From Onthophagus taurus (Eukaryota; Arthropoda; Insecta; Coleoptera; Scarabaeidae): a stretch of DNA of 64,000 nt. This document shows positions 22,788 through 34,200 of the stretch, piece after piece; the first letter of the stretch is position 1, and each line of letters starts with the position of its first letter. The translations under genes were made by a program, and so were the position numbers. Location of the stretch: the NCBI RefSeq assembly GCF_036711975.1, contig NC_091968.1, positions 22,878,001 to 22,942,000 of the forward strand, read 5' to 3'. The notes beneath the pieces are model-generated. The model was not told the DNA's origin. It saw nothing but the letters and a program-made list of their open reading frames with translations, and made no database searches.

Positions 22788-25700
22788 ATGGAAGGCTTAA
22801 AATATTTCTATTTACTCATATTGTACTCGTTTATTATAAATTTAAACATTCATAAATTTATTAAAGCGTCTGGCGGGAATGAAACCACCGCCTCTGAGCC
22901 TATTTCAGAAACAGGTAATTTTTGGTTAATTTAGATTAAAAATTCAAATTTGATGGTTTTAATTGCAGAAAAAAACATTTTGGAAGAAAGTAACGTTCTT
23001 TGCGACCCGAAACGACCGAATATCTTTGTAGATAGAAATAATTTACTTGGTAAAAATCATCCAGAGAAACAAAATTACAAATTAGCCGAGTTTACTTACG
23101 GAAATGGGCCAAACGGTTGTGAATATCGTCAATTAGAATCGAATAAACGCGATTTAATATCGTTTGAATTTTAGGACCAGCACATTGGGCGAAAATTTAT
23201 AAACAATGCGGTGGAAAACATCAATCGCCTATAGATATAGATCTATCAACGTTAAAAAACGTTCACATGCAAAAATTAACTTGGGATAGTGTCTATAGTC
23301 AAATGCCGGAAATGATTACAGTCTCGAATAACGGAAGAACTGGTAAAAATTAATTAAAATCGCCTAATTAAAAATTAATGATTTTTTTTTTAATTTTAAA
23401 GTTGTGATTAAACCGAAGTATGCAACCGGAAAGCAAGCAGGTATACAGGGTGGCCCGTTAAGTGCAATGTACATTTTGGATCATATCCATTTCCATTGGG
23501 GATCCAGCGATCATAAAGGTAGCGAACATACGATAAACGGAAAAAGTTTCCCGATGGAAATGCACGCTGTTCATTTAAAAGAACATCTTACTTTAGAACA
23601 AGCTGCTAAAGTCTCAGATGGGATTGCAATTGTTGGGTATTTCTTTGAAGTAAGAATTTTATTGATTATTTCAACCCATTTATAATTAAGTAATAAAAAT
23701 AGTTATGTTTGTTATAAGTTTGAAGGCTTTTACAGCCAGGTGTTAATAGAATTAAAACTAGGACTAACACTAGATGTAGAACTAGAAATATTTTAGCTCT
23801 CAAGTTGGCTAAACCCGAATGGTTCTAGTTCTAGGTCTAGTGTTAGTTCTTATGATAGTGTAAGTATGAATTCTAGCTATTAGAAGTAACACTAGCACTA
23901 ACATTACACTTTAGCGGATCACAAGCATATGTCATTGTAGCAGACATGACAAAGCAGGCAGAATTAAGAATCCCCTCACTCACTGATTGCTGCTATTTTT
24001 GTAGACACATCAGCGAAGAGGGTGACGAAATCAAAACAAATATTGGAAATAGAGAGGATCTTTTCAACTAAACAATATCATACGTAATGCATATGAATCA
24101 AGCTGTCCCATAAAACACAAGTGAGAACAATTCAATGTGCCTTGGTGGAATAAGGACCATGAACTATAGAAGACTATATAATAAAGTCAGGTATTATAAA
24201 CTCAAACATACATGAGGCTTCTATAAGAAAGCTCTAACAGAGTACAACTTGGCTATTCGAAAAGCTGGCGCAGCTTCTTGGCCACCTATGTAAACAAGAC
24301 GGCAAATATACAGGAGAATCGCTGGAGTTCTTATTGAGCACACACTTACCTACCTCAGAAGTCTGCTCTAATGTGGACGCCGATCTTAAAGTAATGGATT
24401 AAGGTGGGCTATTTCTAATTTTAAGCCCCTAAAATCACCTGGAGGAACATCCCTATATATAACCAGCTACATATAATATCAGCTATACACCTACATTATG
24501 GAGGAAAGTAACGGTGATCTGTATACCTAAAGGTGGTAGGCGTTCAAACGCCGATTCCAAGGCATACAGACCAATTAGCTTAACTTAATTTCTCCTCAAA
24601 GGGATGAAAAAGGTAATCGATCAATACCTTAGGAATGGAGTGCTGGTCACTAATTTACTCCATCCAACTCAACATGGTTATCAGAAAGTAAAATCAACAA
24701 TTACTGCTCTCCATGCTTTGACAAGCATTTTAGAGGAGACAACGAATCCATAGAGAAAGCTCTAAATCTAAAAGAGTTTGCAAAAGAGTTAAAAGAGTGC
24801 ATAGCCATGCTGAAAAGTCGACAGATCACAGCTACTCTGGGAGGAGAGTCGTTGACTATTAAAAAATGAATTAATGACAAAGATCTGCAGCGAATGGCTC
24901 ACATAGTGATCACATTCACTGATTCGTTGCCTTCATTCGTTAATAGTTATTATGACTCATGTTGTGTGGTGTTCTTTCTTAAGTTACTGTATTGTTGACT
25001 CCGAATGGCTCACATGTCAAATTATATTAATCGATTCGCTGTTACTATATTTCTTTCATTCGTCAATAGAAGTGTGAATCTATCGAATATTTTAGACAAT
25101 TTTGTATAAGTTTAGCCAAATTTAGATAACTCTGTAGCGACATTTGAGAGAGAGACGCCTCCTGCTTGATGTTGTAGAACAACACTACACCATATTGAGC
25201 GAATCGTTGTTGAATGTTTCATTCGGGTGAATGAAACCATTTATGCAAGTCTCTGATTCATGATTCAGAGGTATACTGATGACCTGGTAATCACAATCCG
25301 AGACTCAACTACTGCAGAAAGCCCTACTATTCAACTAGCACTTGGTGCAGAAACAATGGGCGTCACTCTTAGGAGGAAGCTATAATTGATACCACCCTCC
25401 ATTGAAGGCAGAACTATTAATCTTAAAACAGAAGTCAAATACCTAAACTGGAACTTCCACATAGTTCATTACGGCTAACCAGATCTTCCGAAGGAGCTGG
25501 GGTGTTAAACCAGGAATGGCTCACTAGACCTATGTAGCAATAATCAGACCTATGGTTGCCTATGTCTCATTGGTTTGGTGGCCAAAAACAAAGACAGCAC
25601 AGAGAGAAGAAGAAGTGAAGTCCTACTCGGTCTCACACCACGTCATTTATACATACAAAAGGAGGCTATATCACTGAAAACATGTTCTTTACTCAAGTTG

Positions 25701-27592
25701 ATGCAGGGTAACCTCAGAGAACACCTCGAACTCCTCAATAACCTACGTCTAAACCACTGGATTGAAATTAAAAGCTCGGATATAACCATTTTTCAAGCAG
25801 AATTTCTTACTATAAACTTCTGCAACGCTTTGAACCTAGAAGAGGGATAGAAAAGGGCATCGATAAACATTTTCAAGAACAGTTGGGCCGCCCCAAAAGC
25901 AATTCAGGCCTACACCTTTGACACTGCACTGATCAGAAAGTGTACCAGTAACCTGAGAGAACTGGGTAGGGGTAATGATGTTACTCTATGATCACAAAGA
26001 CATTGAGGCAAATGGGATCTAAGGTCTATACGCTCCTAGAATACCACCTCTTCCATATTGGACAAGCTAAGGATCAAACTTGTCGACTTTGCAACGACGA
26101 GTCAGAGATTGCTGAACATACAGGGTGTCTCACGTAACTGGTTCGTTAGACTTTTTAAGTTCCACTATTCGTAGTGGTTTGAAATTTTGGTAACATGGGT
26201 TGTTCATTCGAAACTTACTAAAATAATTTCAAAATGGCCGCCACTTCCTGTCAGACCACAATTTCGTTTTTTGAAAATGCTCCTTAAAACCACATATCTC
26301 AAGCAACGTTCATTCAAAAAAGTTCTAAATTGGCACGATTACTCTTCAGATGTTGTCAAATAGATTATCATTTGTTATATTAAAGTATCTTATACAGGGA
26401 GGTCAAAAATTGATTATGCCTATTTATTGCAATTTCTCTGATATTAGATAATTTAATACAACAAATGAAAATCTATTTGACAACATCTGAAGAGTGATCT
26501 TAAATAATAATAATAAGACTTAGACCTAAAACTAGAAACATTTGTGATTTATAGTGATTTTAGTGATTTATTGGATAAAATAATAAACAAGGTAAATATC
26601 GTTGAAATTTTTACATCAAAACAATTTCTTTTCAGATCGAAGAGACTTGCAATCGAGCGATTCGAGATATCCAAGAAGATTTTGAGCAAATTGAAAGTGA
26701 CGTGGGGATGGCGCAACCTTTAAGAACCATGTTTCCGATTAGTGAACTTACTGAGAGTTTTTGTAATAATTATGTGACGTATAAAGGATCGTTAACGACG
26801 CCTCCTTGCCCCGAATCGGTTATTTGGATAATTTCCCCCTACACCATAGGATTATCGAAAAATCAACTTTTAAAGTTTCGGAAGTTGTTTGAAACAACCA
26901 AGGGGTTAATGAATAATTTTCGGCCTATACAACAATTACACGGGCGTCCTATTCATTTCGTAACTTAATTTATTTTATATTTATTTGATATTTATGCTAA
27001 TAAAAATAAATGATTAAGTTAAATTATATTTTATTTATTTCAATTTTATTAATATTAATTATAAATTTGTATACAGTGTGTTAATTAATTATCGTACCCG
27101 ACGTCATCATTGCAAGTATGCAACCAATATCACAGTATTTATTTTATAACCCGCGATTTGCGTATTGCAATACCAATACTGTGATATTGGTTGCATATGT
27201 AATGATGACGTCGGGTGCGATAATTAATTAACACACTGTACATATAAATTTTTTTTTAGATAGAATCTCATTGTCATAAAGCGATTCAATACATCCAACA
27301 AGTTTTTGGATTAGCCACTTTAGATGTTGGTTTAGATGTGCCATTAACGAATTTATTTCCTCTAAGAAATTTGGCTGAAGAATTCGGACCCGGATATGTA
27401 ACTTACAACGGTTCATTAACCGAACCACCTTGTACGGAGCACGTCATTTGGATTTTATCCCCTTTTTACGTGGGGATTACGGTAAATCAATTAAAAAATT
27501 TCCGGAAATTATACGATTCATCGAAAGGACTCGTAAATAATTTCCGGCCTTTGCAACCAAACAATAATCGAACCGTCGTCTTTGTAGTTTAA
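22788..27592 (+). CDS. Alpha-carbonic anhydrase with two alternative terminal exons
   Basis: Exons 22788-22914, 22969-23115, 23175-23342 and 23402-23649, then either 26636-26968 (isoform A) or 27260-27592 (isoform B); both give 340 aa. A hydrophobic N-terminus (MEGLKYFYLLILYSFIINL) suggests secretion. Zinc ligands are present: HFHWG (His94, His96) and MHAVH (His119). Glu106 is in GSEHT, and the QSPIDI block is intact. The proton-shuttle His64 position reads Arg (NNGRT) and Gln92 reads His. The donor after exon 2 (GTTGTG) is weak but gives the expected GPAHW join. Intron 4 is 3 kb of transposon debris. The enzyme hydrates CO2 to bicarbonate. Confidence 0.88.
23750..23905. mobile_element. MITE relative of 6910-7052, rearranged
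   Basis: ctaggactaacactagatgtagaactagaaata is followed by the inverted aacccgaatggttctagttc, then a third partial copy (aacactagcactaacatt). Same family, scrambled ends. Confidence 0.45.
24010..26125 (+). mobile_element. Degenerate R1/jockey-like non-LTR retrotransposon in carbonic anhydrase intron 4
   Basis: Scattered in-order fragments on the plus strand: NVPWWNKDHELYRRLYNKVR (about 24135); RT start VTVICIPKGGR, KAYRPISLT, HPTQHGYQKVKSTITALHA (24500-24720); DDLVITIRDS (25280); SEVLLGLTPRHLYIQKEA (25615); and a terminal zinc motif CRLCNDESEIAEH (26088). Many stops and frame changes. An unrelated segment (about 24850-25265) with inverted gcgaatggctcac-type ends interrupts it. Confidence 0.65.
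26126..26635. other. Gene-free intron stretch with a hairpin-forming repeat
   Basis: Arms tcttcagatgttgtcaaata (26345-26364, extending to about 26385) and their inverse (26457-26496) can pair over about 40 bp with a 70-bp loop. It starts with cagggtgtctcacgtaac, a sequence style common at transposon-derived repeat ends. No coding. Confidence 0.45.
26636..26968 (+). CDS. Carbonic anhydrase terminal exon A (111 codons with stop)
   Basis: Acceptor TTTTCAG, phase 0, starts IEETCNRAIRDIQEDF and carries the active-site hydrophobic wall and Thr199 in GSLTTPPCPESVIW. It ends ...GRPIHFVT stop and is followed by AATAAA at 26999 and 27005. Together with exons 1-4 it makes a complete enzyme. Confidence 0.85.
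   Translation: MEETCNRAIRDIQEDFEQIESDVGMAQPLRTMFPISELTESFCNNYVTYKGSLTTPPCPESVIWIISPYTIGLSKNQLLKFRKLFETTKGLMNNFRPIQQLHGRPIHFVT
27074..27238. mobile_element. 165-bp palindromic MITE between the two terminal exons
   Basis: Ends CAGTGTGTTAATTAATTA and the inverse, TA on both sides (27072-27073 and 27239-27240). Same family as 10037-10154. The insertion lies 21 bp before the acceptor of exon B. Confidence 0.75.
27260..27592 (+). CDS. Carbonic anhydrase terminal exon B (111 codons with stop)
   Basis: Acceptor TTTTTAG ending 27259, phase 0, starts IESHCHKAIQYIQQVF and aligns over its full length with exon A. It has Thr199 but Glu at the Thr200 position (GSLTEPPCTEHVIW). Ends ...NRTVVFVV stop; AATAAA at 27603. 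No upstream exons of its own lie between 26968 and 27260, so it can only be expressed by splicing from exon 4, or is a dead duplicate. The open frame and acceptor favour use. Confidence 0.75.
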   Translation: MESHCHKAIQYIQQVFGLATLDVGLDVPLTNLFPLRNLAEEFGPGYVTYNGSLTEPPCTEHVIWILSPFYVGITVNQLKNFRKLYDSSKGLVNNFRPLQPNNNRTVVFVV

Positions 27593-27629
27593 TAATTGAT
27601 TAAATAAATAAATTAAAATCATTTTATTT

Positions 27630-28276
27630 TTAATAATAACTATTACTTCTAGATATTTCGGTTTTAACATCATCAATTAAATATATTTTTTGCCCCGTTG
27701 ATGATTCTTCCGATAATTTTTCCATATTCATCGCTGTTATTGGATTGTTTAAATCCAATCCTAAAGAATAAAAATCCCCACTTGGAAGTGGTATACTAAC
27801 CACAAATAAATTATTAGCATTTGGTCCATTTTTACTACGTTTTTCTAACTCTTTTAATTTAAATATAACATCCTTATTACTCGTATCAATCGAATATGAA
27901 TGACGCCTTCCGTATTTATCTGTAAAGCTAAAATGGAACATTGTTTTAACAGCAACAACTTTATCTGAATTCGGGTATCTCCCCGTCGATTTAACGGTGG
28001 CGTCAATAAGAACGTCTAAAGTTCTTGGATCCCAAGTATTGAATGATAATGGAATTTCCATGCCTTGTTCTAAAACGAGATTAGCTATAGATATCGCGGG
28101 ACTTGTTGTGTCTAAACTTTCGGTGCTTTCTTCACTGAAAGCTTTTAACATTATCATAAGTTCTTGGTTGTTGGTGTCGATTGTTATGTTGTATTTCACT
28201 TCATCGGCTCCTTTATATTCGAATGAAGAGTAAAATGGATTATAGGTGTTTTCTGGACGAGGATTATCCTCGGGAA
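27630..28276 (-). CDS. Giant gene, last exon (647 nt)
   Basis: Acceptor AACTTTGTAG. Continues ...[20 protein letters not shown] and holds about four copies of the repeat module ([60 protein letters not shown]). Ends SRSNSYY stop. A minus-strand AATAAA lies just past the stop (27623-27628), so the 3' UTR must overlap that of carbonic anhydrase exon B. Confidence 0.8.
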
Positions 28277-31200
28277 CTACAAAGTTAAAAATAATTAAGT
28301 GAATTTAATAATTATTTTTTTTTTACTTTGTGGTACAACTGAACGATATTCAAAAGTTGGCCCAGTAACCATTTCTACTGGAGGATGTTGTAGTTGTGCT
28401 GAAAAAACTTTGTTATTAATTTTAATCGATTTTTCAGTTGGTCATTTTGATTTAAACGTCAAAATCATTTTCTTGGTTAAAATATAAATTAATTTTTAAG
28501 TTTTTTTATAAATAAAATTAATTAATTTTTATTTTTTATTAAGTTTTTATATTTAATTATTTTTTAATTTATTATTTATATAGTATTTTTAAATCCTAAT
28601 AAAAAAAATAATTTTTAAGTTGGCAATTCTGACATTTGACATTTATATAAACATCACAATAATTCTTAATTTCTTTTATATTTACTTATTTTTTTAGTGT
28701 TTTAGGATTTCCACAAGAATTCTTACGAGAACCTTACCAAAGCGAACATAAGCAATTAACTAAAAGTATTCGAATAGTGGGGTTAGGAACGAGATACTTA
28801 ACAAAACTTGAGGGTTATAACGAAAGAAAATTATAAAAAAAGAACCTAATTATAAAAGATTATCATTTCCCAAATAGCATTCTTGCTAACCGATGTGAAA
28901 ACAGCACGCTAAACATAGCACGCCATTTCAGCGAGGTCACTCGGTATAATAATACAGTGAAGTCGGTTTCACACGCTCTAATTTGTAAGCAACAAAACTA
29001 CAGAAAATTCGGCGGTTATACTGATTTCAATCAATTTGAAACATAGCAATAAATACAATTGAAAAATAAATTGCCTTGTTCCGATTTCGTAAAGGCTGTG
29101 TTACATTCATATTAAAAACCGATAATAAAACCGATATAAATCTACCGATTTATCGATATAGAAGATAGTCTACCAATATACCACTTAATCTACCGATTTT
29201 CAAAATTTTAACAAAGTATTATGAAACACGTACTTAAAATCAATACAATTGCGACAAAAATTGTACCTTATGGGAATACCCTACTTATATTGCATAAAAG
29301 TATATACCAACGATATGGCAATGTCGCTTGAGCAACGTTGCCAAATCGTTGGTATATATAGTACGCGCCATAAGTAATTTGAAAACGGTTCAAAATATAA
29401 TATTGTCAAAATAGATATTGACGCATTTAAGAGTAAAAGTGCAAGAGAGTAATATTGTTAACAATAAAATTTGCTACAACTTTTATTGTAAACGTTTTTT
29501 TGTAACACCCTGCGATTCCCGAGTATTACCTTTAATAACTTAAAAAAGCTACAGATTCATCAAATTTCCATATTTTCGTATTTATCACGATATTGACGCA
29601 TCTAAGAGCAAAAGCGCAAGAGAGCAATAATGTTAACAATAAAATTTGCTACAACTTTTGTTCTAAAAGTTCTTTTGTAACATGCTTCGATTCCTAAGCG
29701 TTATTTTTAATAACTTGAAAACGCAATAAATTCATCAAATTTTCATATTTTCGTATCTATCTCAATATTGACGCATCTAAGAGCAAAAGTGTAAGAGAGC
29801 AATATTGTTATGAATAAAATTTGCTACAACTTTTGTTCTAAAAGTTCTTTTGTAGCATGCTTCGATTCCTAAGCGTTACCTTTAATAACTTGAAAAAGCA
29901 ACAAATTCATCAAATTTTCATATTTTCGCATCTATCTCAATATTGACGCATCTAAGAGCAAAAGTGCAATAGAGCAATATTGTTAAGAATAAAATTTGCT
30001 AAAACTTTTATTCTAAAAGTTTTTTTGTAACATGCTTCGATTCCTAAGCGTTACCTTTAATTACTTGAAAAAGCAATAAATTCATCAAAATTTCATATTT
30101 TTCTCAATATTGACGCATCTAATAGCAAAAGCGCAAGACAGCAATATTGTTAACAATAAAATTTGCCACAACTTTTGTGCTAAAAGTTCTTTTGTAATAT
30201 GCTTCGATTCCTAAGCGTTACCTTTAATAACTTGAAAAAGCAATAAATTCATCAAATTTTCATATTTTCGTATCTATCTCAATATTGACGTATCTAAAAG
30301 CAATAATGCAAGAGAGCAATATTGTTAAGAATAAAATTTGCTACAACTTCTGTTCTAAAAGTGCTTTTGGAACATGCTTCGATTCCTAAGCGTTACCTTT
30401 AATAACTTGAAAAAGCAACAAATTCATCAAATTTTCATATTTTCGCATCTATCTCAATATTGACGCATCTAAGAGCAAAAGTGCAATAGAGCAATATTGT
30501 TAAGAATAAAATTTGCTACAACTTTTATTCTAAAAGTTTTTTTGTAACATGCTTCGATTCCTAAGCGTTACCTTTAATTACTTGAAAAAGCAATAAATTC
30601 ATCAAATTTTCATATTTTTCTCAATATTGACGCATCTAATAGCAAAAGCGCAAGACAGCAATATTGTTAACAATAAAATTTGCCACAACTTTTGTGCTAA
30701 AAGTTCTTTTGTAATATGCTTCGATTCCTAAGCGTTACCTTTAATAACTTGAAAAAGCAATAAATTCATCAAATTTTCATATTTTCGTATCTATCTCAAT
30801 ATTGACGTATCTAAAAGCAATAATGCAAGAGAGCAATATTGTTAAGAATAAAATTTGCTACAACTTTTGTTCTAAAAGTTCTTTTGTAGCATGCTTCGAT
30901 TCCTAAGCGTTACCTTTAATAACTTGAAAAAGCAACAAATTCATCAAATTTTCATATTTTCGCATCTATCTCAATATTGACGCATCTAAGAGCAAAAGTG
31001 CAATAGAGCAATATTGTTAAGAATAAAATTTGCTACAACTTTTATTCTAAAAGTTTTTTTGTAACATGCTTCGATTCCTAAGCGTTACCTTTAATAACTT
31101 GAAAAAGCAATAAATTCATCAAATTTTCATATTTTCGTATCTATCTCAATATTGACGTATCTTAGATCAAAAGTGCAAGAGAGCAATATTGTTATGAACA

Positions 31201-34200
31201 AAATTTGCTACAACTTTTGTTTTAAAAGTTCTTTTATAAAATGCTTCGATTCCTAAGCGTTACCTTTAATTACTTGAAAAAGCAATAAATTCATCAAATT
31301 TTCATATTTTTCTCAATATTGACGCATTTAATAGCAAAAGTGCAAGAGAGCAATATTATTAACAATAAAATTTGCTACAACTTTTGTGCTAAAAGTTCTT
31401 TTGTAATATGCTTCGATTCCTAAGCGTTACCTTTAATAACTTGAAAAAGCAACAAATTCATCAAATTTTCATATTTTCGTATCTATCTCAATATTGACGC
31501 ATCTAAGAGCAAAAGTGCAAGAGAGCAATATTGTTATGAACAAAATTTGCTACAACTTTTGTTCTAAAAGTTCTTTTATAAAATGCTTCGATTCCTAAGC
31601 GTTACCTTTAATAACTTGAAAAAGCAATAAATTCATCAAATTTTCATATTTTCGTATCTATCTCAATATTGACGTATCTTAGATCAAAAGTGCAAGAGAG
31701 CAATATTGTTATGAATAAAATTTGCTACAACTTTTGTTCTAAAAGTTCTTTTGTAAAATGCTCCGATTCACGAGTGATACCTTCAATCAACAAATTGATC
31801 AAATTCTCATTTTTTCGTATTTTTCTCGATATTGACGCATCTATGAGCAAAAGTGCAAGAGAGCAATATTGTTCAGAATAAAATTTGCTACAACTATTGT
31901 TCAAAAAGTTTTTTTATAACATGCTCCGATTCCTGAGTGATACCTTCAATTACTTAAAAAAGCAACAAATTAATCAAATTCTTATATTTTCGTATTTTTC
32001 TCGATATTGACGCATCTAAAAGCAATAATGCAAGAGAGCAATATTGTTAAGAATAAAATTTGCTACATCTTTTGTTCTAGAAGTTCTTTTGTAATATGCT
32101 TCGATTCCTAAGCGTTACCTTTAATAACTTGAAAAAGCAATAAATTCATCAAATTTTCATATTTTCGTAACTATCTCGATATTGACGCATCTAAGAGCAA
32201 AAGTGCAAGAGAGCAATATTGTTAAGAATAAAATTTGCTACAACTTTTATTGTAAAAGTTTTCTTGTAATACGCTCCGATTCGTAAGCGTCATATTTAAT
32301 ATCTTGAAAAAGAAACAAATTTTCATATTTTTGTATTTTGCTTGATATTGACCCATTTAAGAGCAAAAGTGTAAGAAAGCAATATTATTAGGAATAAAAT
32401 TTGCTACAACTTTTATTTTAAAAGTTTTTCGTAACATCCTTCGATTCCAAAGTGTTACCATTAACAACTTGCCAATAGGTTAGATCCCGAAAAACAGTAA
32501 TCTTAATCAAACATTCCACAAGGCAACTTTGTAGTTTGTTGTCTTCAGGTATGCGCAATTTTTTAAAATACAACCATCCGTGTATAATTCATAACTTATA
32601 TACAGGATATATTATTTTAAGCGATTTTTCTAATAAAAAATCAATATTATATACTATAATGTTTGGATGCGGAAGATATGGGACATCCTGTATATGTATT
32701 TCTGACTTTGTATTTAAACCTACCGATTTTTTATCATTGATTCTACCGACATTTGGTCGGCATAGGTTGGCAACGCTGGTTACGTCGGGCGTACCTCAGG
32801 GCAGTCATCTTGGACCAATTTTATTCTTAGTTTATATTAACGATATTAATGAGTGTTTTCGCCACTCCAATTTTTTGCTTTACGTACACTTTTTTCCAGG
32901 ATTAGTTCCATATCAGACAGCTTGATGCTTAAGGAGGATCTTGAACGTCTGCAAGACTATTGCTTCAAAAACTATTTGTTTCTGAATTATGATATGTAAG
33001 TGCTATGATATGTATGCTTCTAAACGTGTAGGTTTTATTATTGGTGTATCTCGTTCCTTTACCAATATACGAAGTATCGTTTCCTTGTATACGGCGTACG
33101 TCGGTAGCGTTTTGCTTCATTCCATGGTGCTCTTGCGGGATGTTCGCCTTAATGTAATGTCTTATACCACACGAATAATGCCTCTTTTCAAGCTACCTGC
33201 TTCTAAATCTACTGCATACACCAATTCACCAATGCCACGTCTATTGCACTTCTACAATACTTATTGTAATAATTTTGACGTTATGTTTTGAGTTTGAGTA
33301 TTTGTCATTAATTTAATTTAATTTTGTTATTAACTCAGTTTGTAGGGTAAAACGCCAGTAATTGACCGTTGGTCAGTGTTTGACCGTTTTTGTAAAAAAA
33401 TGTAAAAAATAAGGTTCCAAGGAATATCTAAAAAAAAATAAATCTGTCCACACATAGCCACCAGTCTCTTCTCCACTTCCTACTACGCAAAAAGTCTAGG
33501 ACGATACCGTTCTTGAGTTCTTGTTGTTTAATTTGCGCTAACTACCGGCCTATTCACACCGTGCTAAAAATGGTAATTTTTATGTTTAGATATTCACCTA
33601 AACAAGGTCGTACTATTCCGCCGTTTTTGCATGTATCGTGTTTTTTTTTGTTTGCCAGTGATCTAATAATGTTTTCTATTGGTTGTATCAAAAAATTACT
33701 GCTTTAATTAATTATTTGTGAAAATAAAGGCGGTCAAAGACTAGTAGTTCTAAATTTAATTAAAAATTAGTGTTTGACCAAACGGTCAAATACTAGACGA
33801 ATTGGTTGTTGTATAATCCCACAAGTATATATATTTGATTAAAAAAATGGAAAAATGTGTAATACCTCTTTTTAAAACTTATATCTTCCTGTTTAAATTG
33901 TTTAGTATTTGTATTGTTTAAATATGCGGTCAATTACTGATTCTTCTTTTGGTCATTTATAGGACATTTTATAAATATTTAAGCCTAATATAAATATAAG
34001 TGTAAATGTTTGGTTCTTTTCTATTTTTTAAACCTTTTTTATAACAATAAAAGTAATTGAACACACTTAAGCAGTAATCAATCTGTAAAATTAAAAGGAT
34101 AAAAGGTTGGTCAAACACTGACTCTTATAGTGGTCAATTATTATCAAAAATGGAAAATCTATATGGAAAATTTAGCAAATATGACTCCAATGCAATTTGA

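Noticed and set aside
27260..27592. Exon B as an independent second carbonic anhydrase gene
   Set aside because: No upstream exons or promoter lie between exon A and exon B, and it begins at a phase-0 acceptor.
28299..28487. 62-codon plus-strand ORF overlapping the giant gene's small exon
   Set aside because: The minus strand gives a phase-consistent exon with proper splice sites; the plus ORF has no support.
29400..32470. CRISPR-like regular repeat
   Set aside because: Units are contiguous 175-bp monomers without unique spacers, in an insect intron; a satellite array.
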